Positions 43,096 to 51,856 of a stretch of DNA of 64,000 nucleotides are shown one piece after another; the stretch's first letter is position 1, and each line of letters opens with the position of its first letter. The notes beneath the pieces were generated by a model, which was given only the letters and a program-made list of their open reading frames with translations, was not told the DNA's origin and made no database searches. This DNA is from Catellatospora sp. IY07-71 (GTDB lineage: Bacteria; Actinomycetota; Actinomycetes; Mycobacteriales; Micromonosporaceae), in the NCBI RefSeq assembly GCF_018326265.1, contig NZ_AP023360.1, positions 7,375,001-7,439,000 of the forward strand, read 5' to 3'. Both the position numbers and the translations under genes were made by a program.

Positions 43096-43608
43096 ATGGG
43101 TACGAGTGCGGGCATGGCGCGAACGGAGCGGGTGATGGAGGCCTCCCCGGAGCGGGTCTTCGCCGTGCTGGCCGACGGCTGGAGCTACGCGGATTGGGTG
43201 GTCGGCACCGCGCACATCAGGGACGTCGACTCCAGCTGGCCCGCCATGGGCAGCCGGCTGCACCACAAGGTCGGCCCGTGGCCGCTGTCCACGGCCGACG
43301 TCACGCACGTGGTCAGCTGCGATCCGCCGCACCGGCTGGTGATGCGGGCCAGGATGTGGCCGCTGGGCGAGGCCGTCGTCGCCTTCACCCTGGTCCGCGT
43401 GGACGCCGGGCGCACCCGGGTCATCCTGGTCGAGGACTTCGTCCGCGGCCCCATGCGCTGGATGCGCACGAAGGTCAACGACCTGGCGCTGCACGGCCGC
43501 AACATCGAGGTGCTCAGCCGCCTGGCCGACTTCGCGGAGAACCGGGAGAGCACCTACGACGCCCGCGCGCTGGCCGAGGTGCGGCTGGAACGCGTGGCAC
43601 GGCACTGA
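43096..43608 (+). CDS. SRPBCC family protein
   Basis: A 170-residue START/Bet v1-like (SRPBCC) protein: MEASPERVFAVLADGWSYADWVVG at the N-terminus, RLVMRARMWPLGEAVVAF and TRVILVEDFVRGP in the middle, and a C-terminal helix (VNDLALHGRNIEVLSRLADFAE). These helix-grip folds bind hydrophobic ligands; the polyketide cyclase/dehydrase subgroup is the best guess. ATG at 43096 after GGCGGGGGT. No linked biosynthetic genes. Confidence 0.82.
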   Translation: MGTSAGMARTERVMEASPERVFAVLADGWSYADWVVGTAHIRDVDSSWPAMGSRLHHKVGPWPLSTADVTHVVSCDPPHRLVMRARMWPLGEAVVAFTLVRVDAGRTRVILVEDFVRGPMRWMRTKVNDLALHGRNIEVLSRLADFAENRESTYDARALAEVRLERVARH

Positions 43609-43703
43609 CCGTTTTGCCCCGTTCCCGCACCCGATCGCCCCACTCCCGCAGCCACGCGGCGCGCCGCGACCGCGGCGACCTCGCCGGGGAGCATCATCGG
43701 ACG

Positions 43704-44402
43704 GTGACCCTTCCCCTGCACACGGCGGCCCCGCTGGACTACTACCTGCTGCTGCGCCCGGCCGACGACCGGGTCGAGGGCGTCGTCATCGAGGAGTTCT
43801 CGGTGCGCGACGACGGCACCGTCAGCGGCCTCGACACCTCCGCGTGGACCGTCGACACCGGTGGCTGGTGGAGTTCCGCCGAGTTCGGCGCCGCCATGCG
43901 TGCCGATCCCGCCGTACGCGGCAGGCTGCGCCCCGTGCACCGCGACGCCGCCGAGACGGCATACCGGCTGCTCAGCGGCGGGGCGCTCGACGAGGAGGCG
44001 GTGCTGCGGCTCAACTTCCTGGACCACCGGCGGCTGCCGAACGCGGCACCCCTGTCCCTCAACGACGGGCCGGAACCGGGCAGCCGCGTCTACCGGATCC
44101 TGTTCGCCGGTGACTTCTCCGCCGCCGCGCTCGACGAGCTGCGCGCCGCCTGGCAGCTGGTGCCGGTCGACCCGGCACTGGACCCGCTGGGGCGGGTCGT
44201 CGGGCGCACCCAGGGCACGGCCGGGGCGCACGACGTGGCCTGGGAGCTGCGGCGCATCGGCGCGGGCCTGGGCTGGGCCGTCGACGTCACCGTCCGGTTG
44301 CGCGAAGGCGATCACGAGACGGTGCCCGCCGCGCTGTACGAGCTGCGTCAAGAGGCCCGGGCCTGCGGCCTGCTCCCGGTCACCGTGGAACGCTTCGCCT
44401 GA
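43704..44402 (+). CDS. Hypothetical protein, 232 residues
   Basis: No family recognised. The sequence is acidic and well ordered, with an N-terminal beta-rich part (LDYYLLLRPADDRVEGVVIEE) containing Trp-rich WTVDTGGWWSS and a C-terminal part (DVAWELRRIGAGLGWAVDVTV) that ends in an amphipathic helix. No signal peptide or membrane segment. GTG start; codon positions show the strong third-position GC of real genes here. It is followed by a family B repeat. An immunity-like or regulatory role cannot be argued from sequence alone. Confidence 0.65.
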   Translation: MTLPLHTAAPLDYYLLLRPADDRVEGVVIEEFSVRDDGTVSGLDTSAWTVDTGGWWSSAEFGAAMRADPAVRGRLRPVHRDAAETAYRLLSGGALDEEAVLRLNFLDHRRLPNAAPLSLNDGPEPGSRVYRILFAGDFSAAALDELRAAWQLVPVDPALDPLGRVVGRTQGTAGAHDVAWELRRIGAGLGWAVDVTVRLREGDHETVPAALYELRQEARACGLLPVTVERFA

Positions 44403-44440
44403 CCCGCCCGGCCCGGCCGCCGGGCCGCCGGGCCGCCGGG

Positions 44441-44509
44441 CCATGATCGTGGTCTCGTGTCAGAACCTGTGGTCGCACCGCCCTTTCTGACACGAGACAG
44501 TGATCATGG
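44441..44509. repeat. Family B palindromic repeat, copy 3
   Basis: CATGATCGTGGTCTCGTGTC and GACACGAGACAGTGATCATG as outer arms, loop with GTGGTCGCACC. It lies between the converging hypothetical and HAD genes and overlaps the HAD stop region. Confidence 0.8.
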
Positions 44510-45028
44510 CGACCGGCCCCAGGCGGACAGGGCGGCGAAGTCGTCGTCGCGCAACCCGAGGCGCGGGTCGACCCGGTAGGGCAGCGCGCGCCCGGGGTGG
44601 TGCGCCCCGATCCACCGCGCGTCGATGCCGGTCAGCTCGTCGTCGACCCAGGCGAAGTCGCGGCCGTCCGCCCACGCGACGAGCGCCCGGGTCTTGAAGT
44701 GCAGGCCGTCGCGGCCGTCCGGACGCGGCTGCGGCCAGTGCACCACCGGCAGCTCGGGCAGCCCCAGCACCGGAGAGATCCATTCGTTGGCCTCGCCGGT
44801 CCAGGTCGTCGCCCACACCAGGTCGTACGGCAGGGCGAGCAGCCGTGGCCCGTGGTCGGGCCGCAGCCATACCCGCAGCGGTTTGATCCGGCGGCCCATG
44901 AGGTCGTAGCCCTGCAGCGAGGCCAAGGCCATGCGATGGGTGAGGTAGCCCTCGGGCCGCCGGCAGGGCTTGGCGGCGTACGGGTTGAGCGGTCCGTCGA
45001 CGTCCAGGAAGAGCAGCGGGCGCGCCAT
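44504..45028 (-). CDS. HAD domain-containing protein
   Basis: A 174-residue protein with MARPLLFLDVDGPLNPYAA at the N-terminus, the HAD motif I (D-x-D-G) with the nucleophile and acid Asp. VWATTWTGEANEWI is the motif II region (T/S) and FAWVDDELTGID the motif IV acidic pair. This is the short actinomycete HAD-domain group without a cap. Phosphatase activity on an unknown substrate is inferred. It is divergent from hypF with 69 bp between starts. Confidence 0.85.
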   Translation of the reverse strand: MARPLLFLDVDGPLNPYAAKPCRRPEGYLTHRMALASLQGYDLMGRRIKPLRVWLRPDHGPRLLALPYDLVWATTWTGEANEWISPVLGLPELPVVHWPQPRPDGRDGLHFKTRALVAWADGRDFAWVDDELTGIDARWIGAHHPGRALPYRVDPRLGLRDDDFAALSAWGRSP

Positions 45029-45097
45029 CCGCGAACTGTAGGCCGACGGTGCCGCGCACGTCCGCCGGTTTTCGCCATGCAGGACGCAGAATGAGCC

Positions 45098-47401
45098 ATG
45101 GCATACGGGGTGATTTCTGATGAAACGTCCCACGAGCGGCTGTCTGTGCGCGTCGCCGGCATCGTGCAGGGCGTCGGCTTCCGGCCGTTCGTGTACACAC
45201 TCGCGCAGCGGCTGCACCTGCACGGGCACGTCGGCAACGACACCGAGGGCGTCTTCATCGAGGCCGAGGGCCCGCGCCCGGCGCTGGACGCGTTCCTGTC
45301 CGCCCTGGACCTGGAACGCCCACCGCTCGCGGTGATCGATTCGCTGACCGCGCTGCCGCTGCCGGTCACCGGGCAGCCCGGCTTCGTCATCGTCGCCAGC
45401 GACGCGTCCGGCCCGCCCGCCGCGCAGGTCAGCCCCGACGCCGCGACCTGCGAGGCATGCCTGGCCGAGACGACCGGCGGGGGCGGCCGGCGGCAGGGGT
45501 ACGCGTTCACCAACTGCACGCACTGCGGCCCGCGCTTCACCATCGTGCGCGACGTGCCCTACGACCGGCCGAACACCACCATGGCCGCCTTCACCATGTG
45601 CGAGGACTGCGCCAAGGAGTACGCCGACCCCACCGATCGCCGGTTCCACGCGCAGCCGGTGTGCTGCCCCGCGTGCGGCCCACGGCTGCGCCTGGTCGGC
45701 ATGGACGGCCGGGCGCTGCTCGGCGACCACACCGACCCGATCGCGGCGACCGCGCGGCTGCTGCGCAGCGGGGCGATCGTCGCGGTGAAGGGGCTGGGCG
45801 GCTACCACCTGGCGGTCGACGCGACCCATCCGGAGGCGGCGGCCCGGCTGCGGGCGGGCAAGCACCGCGAGGACAAGCCGTTCGCGCTGATGGTGGCCGA
45901 CGTCGCCGAAGCGGCCGGGATCGCCGAGGTCGAACCGGCCGCCGCGCGGCTGCTGCGGCACCCGGCCCGGCCGATCGTGCTGCTGCCGCGGCGCGAGCGG
46001 CACCCCGCGTTCCGGATCGCCGGCGCGGTCGCGCCGGGCTGCCGCGAGCTGGGCGTGCTGCTGCCCTACACACCGCTGCACCACCTGCTGCTCGGCACGG
46101 TCGGGCGGCCCCTGGTGATGACGAGCGGCAACCTGTCGGACGAGCCGATCGCCTACCGCGACGACGACGCGCTGGCCCGGCTGGCGGGCCTCGCCGACGT
46201 GGCGCTGACCCACGACCGGCCCATCCACATGCGCACCGACGACTCGGTGGCCCGGGTGGTGCGCGGCGCGCCCATGCTGCTGCGCCGCTCGCGCGGGTAC
46301 GTGCCGCGCCCGCTGCGGCTGCCGTGGGCGCTGCGGCGGCCGGTGCTGGGCTGCGGCGCGGCGCTGAAGAACACGTTCTGCCTGGCGCGCGGGCAGTACG
46401 CGACGCTGTCGCACCACATCGGCGACCTGGAGAACGCGCGTACCCACGGCTCCTACGCCGACGGGATCGCGCACCTGGAACGGCTGCTCGGCATCACGCC
46501 CGAGCTGGTCGCGCACGACCTGCACCCCGACTACCTGTCCACGGCGTACGCGCTGGAGCGGGAGGGGGTCCAGACGGTCGGGGTGCAGCACCACCACGCC
46601 CACATCGCGTCCTGCCTGGCCGAGCACGGGGTGCAGCAGGCGGTGATCGGGGTCGCGTTCGACGGGCTCGGCTACGGCGACGACGGCACGCTGTGGGGCG
46701 GCGAGATCCTGGTCGCGGACCTGGCGGCGTACGCCCGGGTGGGCCACCTGGAGGCGGTGCCGATGCCCGGCGGGGCGGCGGCGGTGCGCGAGCCGTGGCG
46801 CATGGCGCTGTCGTACCTGGACCGGCTGGGCGGTGACCTGCCGGTGCTGCCGCTGGTGGCCCGGCAGGCGCAGCGGTGGCGGCCGGTCCGCGAGGCGGCA
46901 CGGCGCGGCGTGAACGCCCCGCTGACCTCCAGCGCGGGCCGGCTGTTCGACGCGGTCGCGGCGCTGCTCGACCTGCGCGACGAGGTCACCTACGAGGGCC
47001 AGGCCGCGGTGGACCTGGAGCAGATCGCCGAGCGCGGCGACGTCACCGGGTACGCCGCCCGGGTCGGCGAGGACCCGGTGCTGACGCTGCACGGCGTGGA
47101 CCTGGTCCGGTCGGTGGTGGCCGACCGGCTCGACGGCGTGCCGGTGCCGCTGGTCGCGGCCCGGTTCCACGCCGGGCTCGCCGATCTCGTGGCCGGCGCG
47201 TGCGCGCTGGTGCGCGAGCGGCACGGCCTGGACACGGTCGCCCTGTCCGGCGGCGTCTTCCAGAACACGCTGCTGCTGAACCGTACCGTCGACCGCCTGC
47301 TCGCCACCGGTTTCCGGGTCCTGACCCACAGCCAGGTCCCCCCGAACGACGGCGGCATCAGCCTCGGCCAGGTCACCGTCGCCGCCGCCCGCGACCGCTG
47401 A
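45098..47401 (+). CDS. hypF: Carbamoyltransferase HypF ([NiFe]-hydrogenase maturation)
   Basis: A full-length 767-residue HypF. An acylphosphatase domain (about 14-100, VAGIVQGVGFRPFVY) is followed by two zinc fingers of the C-x2-C-x18-C-x2-C type (C118/C121/C140/C143 and C168/C171/C190/C193), a YrdC-like domain (about 205-395) and a Kae1-like carbamoyltransferase domain with HHHAHIASCLAEHG and a final ALSGGVFQNTLL. HypF makes the cyanide ligands of the NiFe centre from carbamoyl phosphate with HypE. No hydrogenase or other hyp genes are in the window, so partners must lie elsewhere. Confidence 0.95.
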   Translation: MAYGVISDETSHERLSVRVAGIVQGVGFRPFVYTLAQRLHLHGHVGNDTEGVFIEAEGPRPALDAFLSALDLERPPLAVIDSLTALPLPVTGQPGFVIVASDASGPPAAQVSPDAATCEACLAETTGGGGRRQGYAFTNCTHCGPRFTIVRDVPYDRPNTTMAAFTMCEDCAKEYADPTDRRFHAQPVCCPACGPRLRLVGMDGRALLGDHTDPIAATARLLRSGAIVAVKGLGGYHLAVDATHPEAAARLRAGKHREDKPFALMVADVAEAAGIAEVEPAAARLLRHPARPIVLLPRRERHPAFRIAGAVAPGCRELGVLLPYTPLHHLLLGTVGRPLVMTSGNLSDEPIAYRDDDALARLAGLADVALTHDRPIHMRTDDSVARVVRGAPMLLRRSRGYVPRPLRLPWALRRPVLGCGAALKNTFCLARGQYATLSHHIGDLENARTHGSYADGIAHLERLLGITPELVAHDLHPDYLSTAYALEREGVQTVGVQHHHAHIASCLAEHGVQQAVIGVAFDGLGYGDDGTLWGGEILVADLAAYARVGHLEAVPMPGGAAAVREPWRMALSYLDRLGGDLPVLPLVARQAQRWRPVREAARRGVNAPLTSSAGRLFDAVAALLDLRDEVTYEGQAAVDLEQIAERGDVTGYAARVGEDPVLTLHGVDLVRSVVADRLDGVPVPLVAARFHAGLADLVAGACALVRERHGLDTVALSGGVFQNTLLLNRTVDRLLATGFRVLTHSQVPPNDGGISLGQVTVAAARDR

Positions 47402-47406
47402 GAGTC

Positions 47407-47457
47407 AGGAAGGGCACCTTCTACACCGACGTCCGTTAAGAAGGTGCCCTTCCTTCC
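47407..47457. repeat. Family A palindromic repeat, copy 8
   Basis: AGGAAGGGCACCTTCTACAC, spacer CGACGTCCG, arm TTAAGAAGGTGCCCTTCCTT. It lies between converging hypF and the TetR gene; the TetR stop directly follows on the minus strand. Confidence 0.85.
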
Positions 47458-48198
47458 TTATTTGTCGATGAGGCGCTGGACGCCGTCGAGGATGACGTCG
47501 AGGCCGAAGGCGAAGGCGTGGGCCGGGTCGCTGGAGGCCTGGTAGACCTCGCTGGAGGCCTGGCCGACGCGGGACGCGACGGGGTAGTCGCCGTGCGCGA
47601 CGCGTTCCAGCACGGGGGCGGTGGCCCGCCACCACTCCTGCTCGGTCATGCCCGACTCGCGCTGCGCCTTGGCCAGCCCGGCGTGGGTGCGGGCGACGCC
47701 CTCGACGTGGGTCAGCACCAGGGTCAGCACCGAGTCCTGCTGCAGGTCGGTCAGGCCGATGCCCTCCAGCACCCGCAGCTCGGCCTCGTACTTGAGGAAC
47801 GCGTGCGGGCCCAGCGTCGGCCGGCCGCCGGTCACGTCCAGCAGCCACGGGTGCCGCAGGGTCAGGTCCCAGTTGCGGTCGGCGATGTAGCGGAGCCCGT
47901 CGCGCCAGCCGCCCTTGCTCGCCGGGTCGTCGACACCCGTGTACAGCTCGCCGATTACGGTGTCGATCATCAGGTCGGTGAGCTCGGTCTTGCCCGGGAC
48001 ATGGGTGTACAGCGACATGGTGCCCGCGCCGAGCCGCTCGGCGACGCGGCGCATGGTGGCCGCGTCGATCCCCTCGGCGTCGGCCAGCTCGATCGCGGCC
48101 GTGACGATCGCCCGCACGGTGAGCCCGGACCGGCCGGGCCGCTGGTGCGAGCCCCACAGGAGGGCGAGGCTGCGGCCGGGGTCGCTCTTGGCGGTCAT
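47458..48198 (-). CDS. TetR family regulator (TetR-C1 type)
   Basis: A 246-residue regulator with an N-terminal HTH (TVRAIVTAAIELADAEGIDAATMRRVAERLGAGTMSLYTHV) and a C-terminal ligand domain like that of tetracycline repressors (LRYIADRNWDLTLRHPWLLDV, LTHVEGVARTHAG). The ATG at 48198 follows ACAGTCACC-type leader sequence read in reverse. A TGTACC-N6-GGTACA dyad 28 bp upstream is a likely autoregulatory operator. No obvious divergent target gene: the next gene upstream is an FtsH-like protease on the same strand. Confidence 0.9.
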   Translation of the reverse strand: MTAKSDPGRSLALLWGSHQRPGRSGLTVRAIVTAAIELADAEGIDAATMRRVAERLGAGTMSLYTHVPGKTELTDLMIDTVIGELYTGVDDPASKGGWRDGLRYIADRNWDLTLRHPWLLDVTGGRPTLGPHAFLKYEAELRVLEGIGLTDLQQDSVLTLVLTHVEGVARTHAGLAKAQRESGMTEQEWWRATAPVLERVAHGDYPVASRVGQASSEVYQASSDPAHAFAFGLDVILDGVQRLIDK

Positions 48199-48225
48199 GG
48201 GACAGTCACCTCGTCGTATCGGCGG

Positions 48226-48243
48226 TGTACCCCGCACGGTACA
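48226..48243. promoter_or_regulatory. Putative TetR operator
   Basis: A perfect dyad TGTACC-6 nt-GGTACA centred about 36 bp upstream of the TetR gene start. Position and symmetry fit autoregulation. Confidence 0.5.
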
Positions 48244-48306
48244 GACCCGCACGGCCCACCCATGATCCCGCCAGGCCCGGCGCGCCGCGGCCCGGACCTG
48301 CCAAGC

Positions 48307-48359
48307 GTTAGGAAGGGCACCTTCTACATCGGAAAGCGATAAGAAGGTGCCCTTCCTTT
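48307..48359. repeat. Family A palindromic repeat, copy 9
   Basis: TTAGGAAGGGCACCTTCTAC, spacer ATCGGAAAGCGAT, arm AAGAAGGTGCCCTTCCTTTA. On the minus strand it begins in the stop codon of the FtsH-like gene. Confidence 0.85.
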
Positions 48360-50739
48360 ACTCGGCGGGGGTGGGGGTGACCGAGGTGGCGGGCAGGGCC
48401 ATGGTGATGCGGCTGTGGCCCTGGTGGGCGGCCGCGGCCGCTTCGTGGTACGCGTCGAGCTGGGCGAGGAACTCCTCGGAGCGGTAGAGGGAGCCGTCCA
48501 CGGCGGGGCCGGGGCGGCCTTCGAGGACCGCGACGACGTCGTCGCCGGTGAGGGTCTTGTGCGTCTCGAGGGCGTGGGCCAGGGCGAGCACGTCGCGGCG
48601 GTGCTGGACGAGCATCTGGCCGGTCCGTTCGAGCAGCTCGCTGAGCATGTCCTCGATGCGGTCGGCCAGCGCCCGGCGGATGTCGGCCTCGGTGTCCTGG
48701 CCCTTCTTGCGCCGGCCGCCCTGGCCGCCGCCGGGGGCGCCGACCTCCAGGCGCTTGGCGGTGGAGTACGACGACACGGTGCCGCCCATGCCCCAGTAGC
48801 CCTCCATGAACGAGGCGACCGTGGTGGCCGACTCCAGGTCCCCGGAGACGCCCGAGGAGCTGTCGCCGCCGAAGAACAGCCGCTCCCCGGCCAGCGACGC
48901 GAGCGATACGCAGATGTCGGACTCGTACTCGGTGCGCCACCGGGTGAACTGGTCCTCGGGCGGGATGCTGGCCACCATGCCCAGGTAGTCGCTGCCCTTC
49001 TCGATGGTGGCGATGTCGATCTCCATGTGGTGCCGGGTGCGGTACGCGATCACCGCGTGGCATGCCTCGTGCACCGCCACGGCGTGCCGCTCCCGCTCGA
49101 TGTACTCGACGTCCTCCGGCGGCCCCAGCTCCTTGAGCTGCTTGGCCCGCATCACGTCGCGCCAGGCGATGACCTCGCGGCCGTCCCGGATCGCGGTGAT
49201 CAGCGCCTCGTTGATCAGATCCTTGATGGTCGCGCCGGTCGCGTACGGCGTGATCGTGGCGAGCTTGTCGATCTGCGCCGAGGTCAGCTCGTGGCGCACC
49301 TTGCCGAGATAGCCCTCGTAGGTGCGCACCCGCCCGGCCTTGCTCGGGTAGCCGACCTTGTAGATGCGGTCGATGCGGCCCGGCCGCAGCAGCGCCTCGT
49401 CCAGCGCCTCCGGCAGGTTCGTCGCCATCATCACCAGGATCCGGTAGCGCGGCGGCGGCTTGGGGCGCATGCCGAGCACCCGGCGCACGTACCGGTTGAC
49501 GAAGCCGCGCGGCTTCTTCAGCCCGGACAGCTCGGTGAGCAGCGCCTGCAGCGTGCCCATGCCCGCGCCGCCGCCCATGCCCGCGCCCATCACGAACCGG
49601 CTGCGCCGCCCGGTCTGCTCCGGCTCGGCCTCGGCGCGCAGGTCGGCGGCGGCGTGCCGGGACAGCCGCCACTGCGTCTCCGGTGACAGGTAGCCGAAGC
49701 CGTGGCAGCCCTCGGCCGCCGGGCCGAACGCCGGCCGCATGCCGCGCGGGAAGCCCGGACCGCCCTGCGCCAGCATGCCGCGGCTGCCCAGCGAGTCCGC
49801 CTCGTCGAAGAAGACGATGACCCCGCCGTAGCGCAGCGCCAGCTTGCGCAGCTTGCGGAACAGCGACTTGACCTTCAGGATGCCGACGCCCATGAACATG
49901 TTGGTGAACGCGCCCGGATCGACGAACACGTACGGCTTGCCGGTCTCCCCCGCGACCGCCTCGGCCATCAGCGTCTTGCCGGTGCCCGGCGGGCCCCACA
50001 GCAGCAGGCCGGACGGCACGTAGCCGCCCTTGGCCTCGATCTCCTCGGGCCGCTCCAGGAACACGATGTTCTCCCGGACCCGCGCCAGCACGTGGTCCTG
50101 GCCCCAGACGTCGGCGAACCGGGTCTTGATGTCGTCGGGGTAGTACACGTCCACGCCGCCCCGCGACAGGAACCAGAAGATCGCTACGAACTGCAGCACG
50201 ACCACGGCCAGGATGAAGATCAGCTGCAGCGCGTACGGCAGCAGCGCCCACAGGATCGCCGGGGCCTGGAACAGCGCCAGCACCGGCGAGGTGTCCAGCA
50301 CCGCCCCCGCCACCAGCGCGAACACCCCGATCCAGAACAGCCACTTCAGCATCCGGGCCAGCCGGAACCGGCTCCAGTCCGACAGCCGCCGATGCGTGAC
50401 CCGCTCGAAGCCGCCGAACACCCGGTGCGTCCAGAACCGGTGGTACGCCGACCAGTGCTCGCTCACCAGGAAATGCAGCTGGCGCAGCAGCTCGACGCCG
50501 GCCAGGATCAGCAGCCAGCGCGCCTCGGTCAGCTGGATCAGCGCCGCCTCCGAGAACGGCATGCCGCCCGGGAAGTCGGCGATCGTCGCCCACACCAGCA
50601 CCAGCCACGCGATCGCGAACAGGAACAGGAACTTGACCCGGTCCCAGAACGGCAGGCGCTTGCGCGTCGGCCGCTCCTGCTGGCGGAACGGCTCGCCGGG
50701 CGGGCGCAGGCCCTCGACCGGCTCGGTCGGCTCGTTCAT
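48358..50739 (-). CDS. FtsH-like AAA+ metalloprotease with unusual membrane and AAA insertions
   Basis: A 793-residue protein. The N-terminus has about four membrane segments (about 35-55, 70-88, 132-150, 160-192) instead of the usual two. The AAA+ domain has Walker A GPPGTGKT (249-256) and Walker B VIVFFDEAD (about 307-315), then an insertion of about 80 residues (315-395, Gly/Met-rich) before the MMATNLPEALDEALLRPGRID sensor region. The M41 protease domain carries HEACH (557-561) and a downstream DLESATT that supplies the third zinc ligand (D634). It is thus probably an active membrane protease. Its start overlaps the lipoprotein stop (ATGA). Confidence 0.87.
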   Translation of the reverse strand: MNEPTEPVEGLRPPGEPFRQQERPTRKRLPFWDRVKFLFLFAIAWLVLVWATIADFPGGMPFSEAALIQLTEARWLLILAGVELLRQLHFLVSEHWSAYHRFWTHRVFGGFERVTHRRLSDWSRFRLARMLKWLFWIGVFALVAGAVLDTSPVLALFQAPAILWALLPYALQLIFILAVVVLQFVAIFWFLSRGGVDVYYPDDIKTRFADVWGQDHVLARVRENIVFLERPEEIEAKGGYVPSGLLLWGPPGTGKTLMAEAVAGETGKPYVFVDPGAFTNMFMGVGILKVKSLFRKLRKLALRYGGVIVFFDEADSLGSRGMLAQGGPGFPRGMRPAFGPAAEGCHGFGYLSPETQWRLSRHAAADLRAEAEPEQTGRRSRFVMGAGMGGGAGMGTLQALLTELSGLKKPRGFVNRYVRRVLGMRPKPPPRYRILVMMATNLPEALDEALLRPGRIDRIYKVGYPSKAGRVRTYEGYLGKVRHELTSAQIDKLATITPYATGATIKDLINEALITAIRDGREVIAWRDVMRAKQLKELGPPEDVEYIERERHAVAVHEACHAVIAYRTRHHMEIDIATIEKGSDYLGMVASIPPEDQFTRWRTEYESDICVSLASLAGERLFFGGDSSSGVSGDLESATTVASFMEGYWGMGGTVSSYSTAKRLEVGAPGGGQGGRRKKGQDTEADIRRALADRIEDMLSELLERTGQMLVQHRRDVLALAHALETHKTLTGDDVVAVLEGRPGPAVDGSLYRSEEFLAQLDAYHEAAAAAHQGHSRITMALPATSVTPTPAE

Positions 50740-51431
50740 CGTGGGCTCCTCACCGTGAAGGACTGCACGACCGCGTCCAGGTCCCCCGCCCGCAGGCGGA
50801 AGCACGTGGCCGAACAGCGCAGGATGAACTGGTAGAGCCGCCCGCCCGCGTCGTCGACGTAGACGGTCTGGACGAACGTCTGCAGCGCGCCGCCGCCGGG
50901 GCTGTAGTTGAAGACGGTGCGTGCCCCGCGCGCCCCGTTCTCGGCCGCGAGCACCTCGTCCGAGATCAGCTCGAAGCCCTGGAAGATCGGGTTCTGGGCG
51001 TTGTCCTCGCGCGCCTGAGGGGTGATCGGGAACAGCAGGTCCCGCGCGCCGTTCAGGGACACCGCGTTGACCTCGGCCTCGCTGAGGCGCCGCACCATGA
51101 CGTACACGAACGGCTCGTCACCCAGGCCGAGGAACAGGTGCAGCGGCTGGGCGGAGTCGGCGCCGTCGTAGGCGACCGACCAGATGCGCTCGCGCCGCGC
51201 CGCCGCGGCCGCCGACTCCGGGTCCTCACCGGACAGCAGCCCGTCCATCTCCTCGTGGGTGAGCCGCTGCCAGCCGTTGGGGACCTTGAAGTACACGCCG
51301 TCGTCGGCGTTCTTCACGTACTCGAACTCGGGGGCTCCGCACCCGCCGGACACGGCCGTCACGGCCGTGAGGAGGAGGGCGGCCAGTGTCGACCTGCCCC
51401 GCGTGCCCGCTGCCTGCCGCCTGCTCTTCAT
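50736..51431 (-). CDS. Lipoprotein, partner of the FtsH-like protease
   Basis: A 231-residue exported lipoprotein with Arg-rich N-terminus (MKSRRQAAGTRGRS), hydrophobic core and lipobox VSGGC (Cys about residue 31). The mature part (VYFKVPNGWQRLTHEE, FELISDEVLAAENGARGARTVFNYS, YQFILRCSATCFR, VVQSFTVRSPR) resembles LpqN/PsbP-like lipoproteins that end with a conserved hydrophobic-Ser-Phe motif. It is translationally coupled to the FtsH-like gene, suggesting a complex at the outer face of the membrane. Confidence 0.78.
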   Translation of the reverse strand: MKSRRQAAGTRGRSTLAALLLTAVTAVSGGCGAPEFEYVKNADDGVYFKVPNGWQRLTHEEMDGLLSGEDPESAAAAARRERIWSVAYDGADSAQPLHLFLGLGDEPFVYVMVRRLSEAEVNAVSLNGARDLLFPITPQAREDNAQNPIFQGFELISDEVLAAENGARGARTVFNYSPGGGALQTFVQTVYVDDAGGRLYQFILRCSATCFRLRAGDLDAVVQSFTVRSPR

Positions 51432-51647
51432 GACTGACCCCCACACCGCCGGGGTGCCACCGCCCGCCCGCACGAAGCGGTGACGTTGTAAGGAGTATGG
51501 GCGACGATCGATCAGCGCTCGGATTGGCTGCACAGCCGGTCTTCTAGTCCGCTCAACCGATAGCGAAATCGACAGATGTAGCTGATTATCTTCATGGTCG
51601 CCCCGGCCCCTTACGGCCCGCAACGCTGACCTCGGCGCGCCACCGGC

Positions 51648-51713
51648 GATGATCGCCACCTCGTGTCGAAATGTGCGGCCAGCCCACACCTTCTGACACG
51701 AAACGCCGATCTT
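51648..51713. repeat. Family B palindromic repeat, copy 4
   Basis: GATGATCGCCACCTCGTGTC and TGACACGAAACGCCGATCTT as outer arms. First of three copies in a 693-bp gene-free stretch (51432-52124). Confidence 0.85.
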
Positions 51714-51752
51714 CCCGCGCGGCAGCCGGAGCCCAGCGACAGCGTGTCAAGT

Positions 51753-51818
51753 CAAGATCGCGGTCTCGTGTCGAAACATGGGGTCTAAGCACAGGTTCCG
51801 ACACGAGACCGCGATCTC
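51753..51818. repeat. Family B palindromic repeat, copy 5
   Basis: CAAGATCGCGGTCTCGTGTC and GACACGAGACCGCGATCT are nearly perfect arms, with loop GGGGTCTAAGCACA. Confidence 0.88.
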
Positions 51819-51856
51819 CACGCGCAGGGCCGCCATCGAGCCGGAGCGTCGCGGCC

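Noticed and set aside
44504-47329. A 941-codon minus-strand frame joining the HAD gene to sequence antisense to hypF
   Set aside because: Only the last 174 codons look like a protein (HAD domain); the rest is the shadow of hypF.
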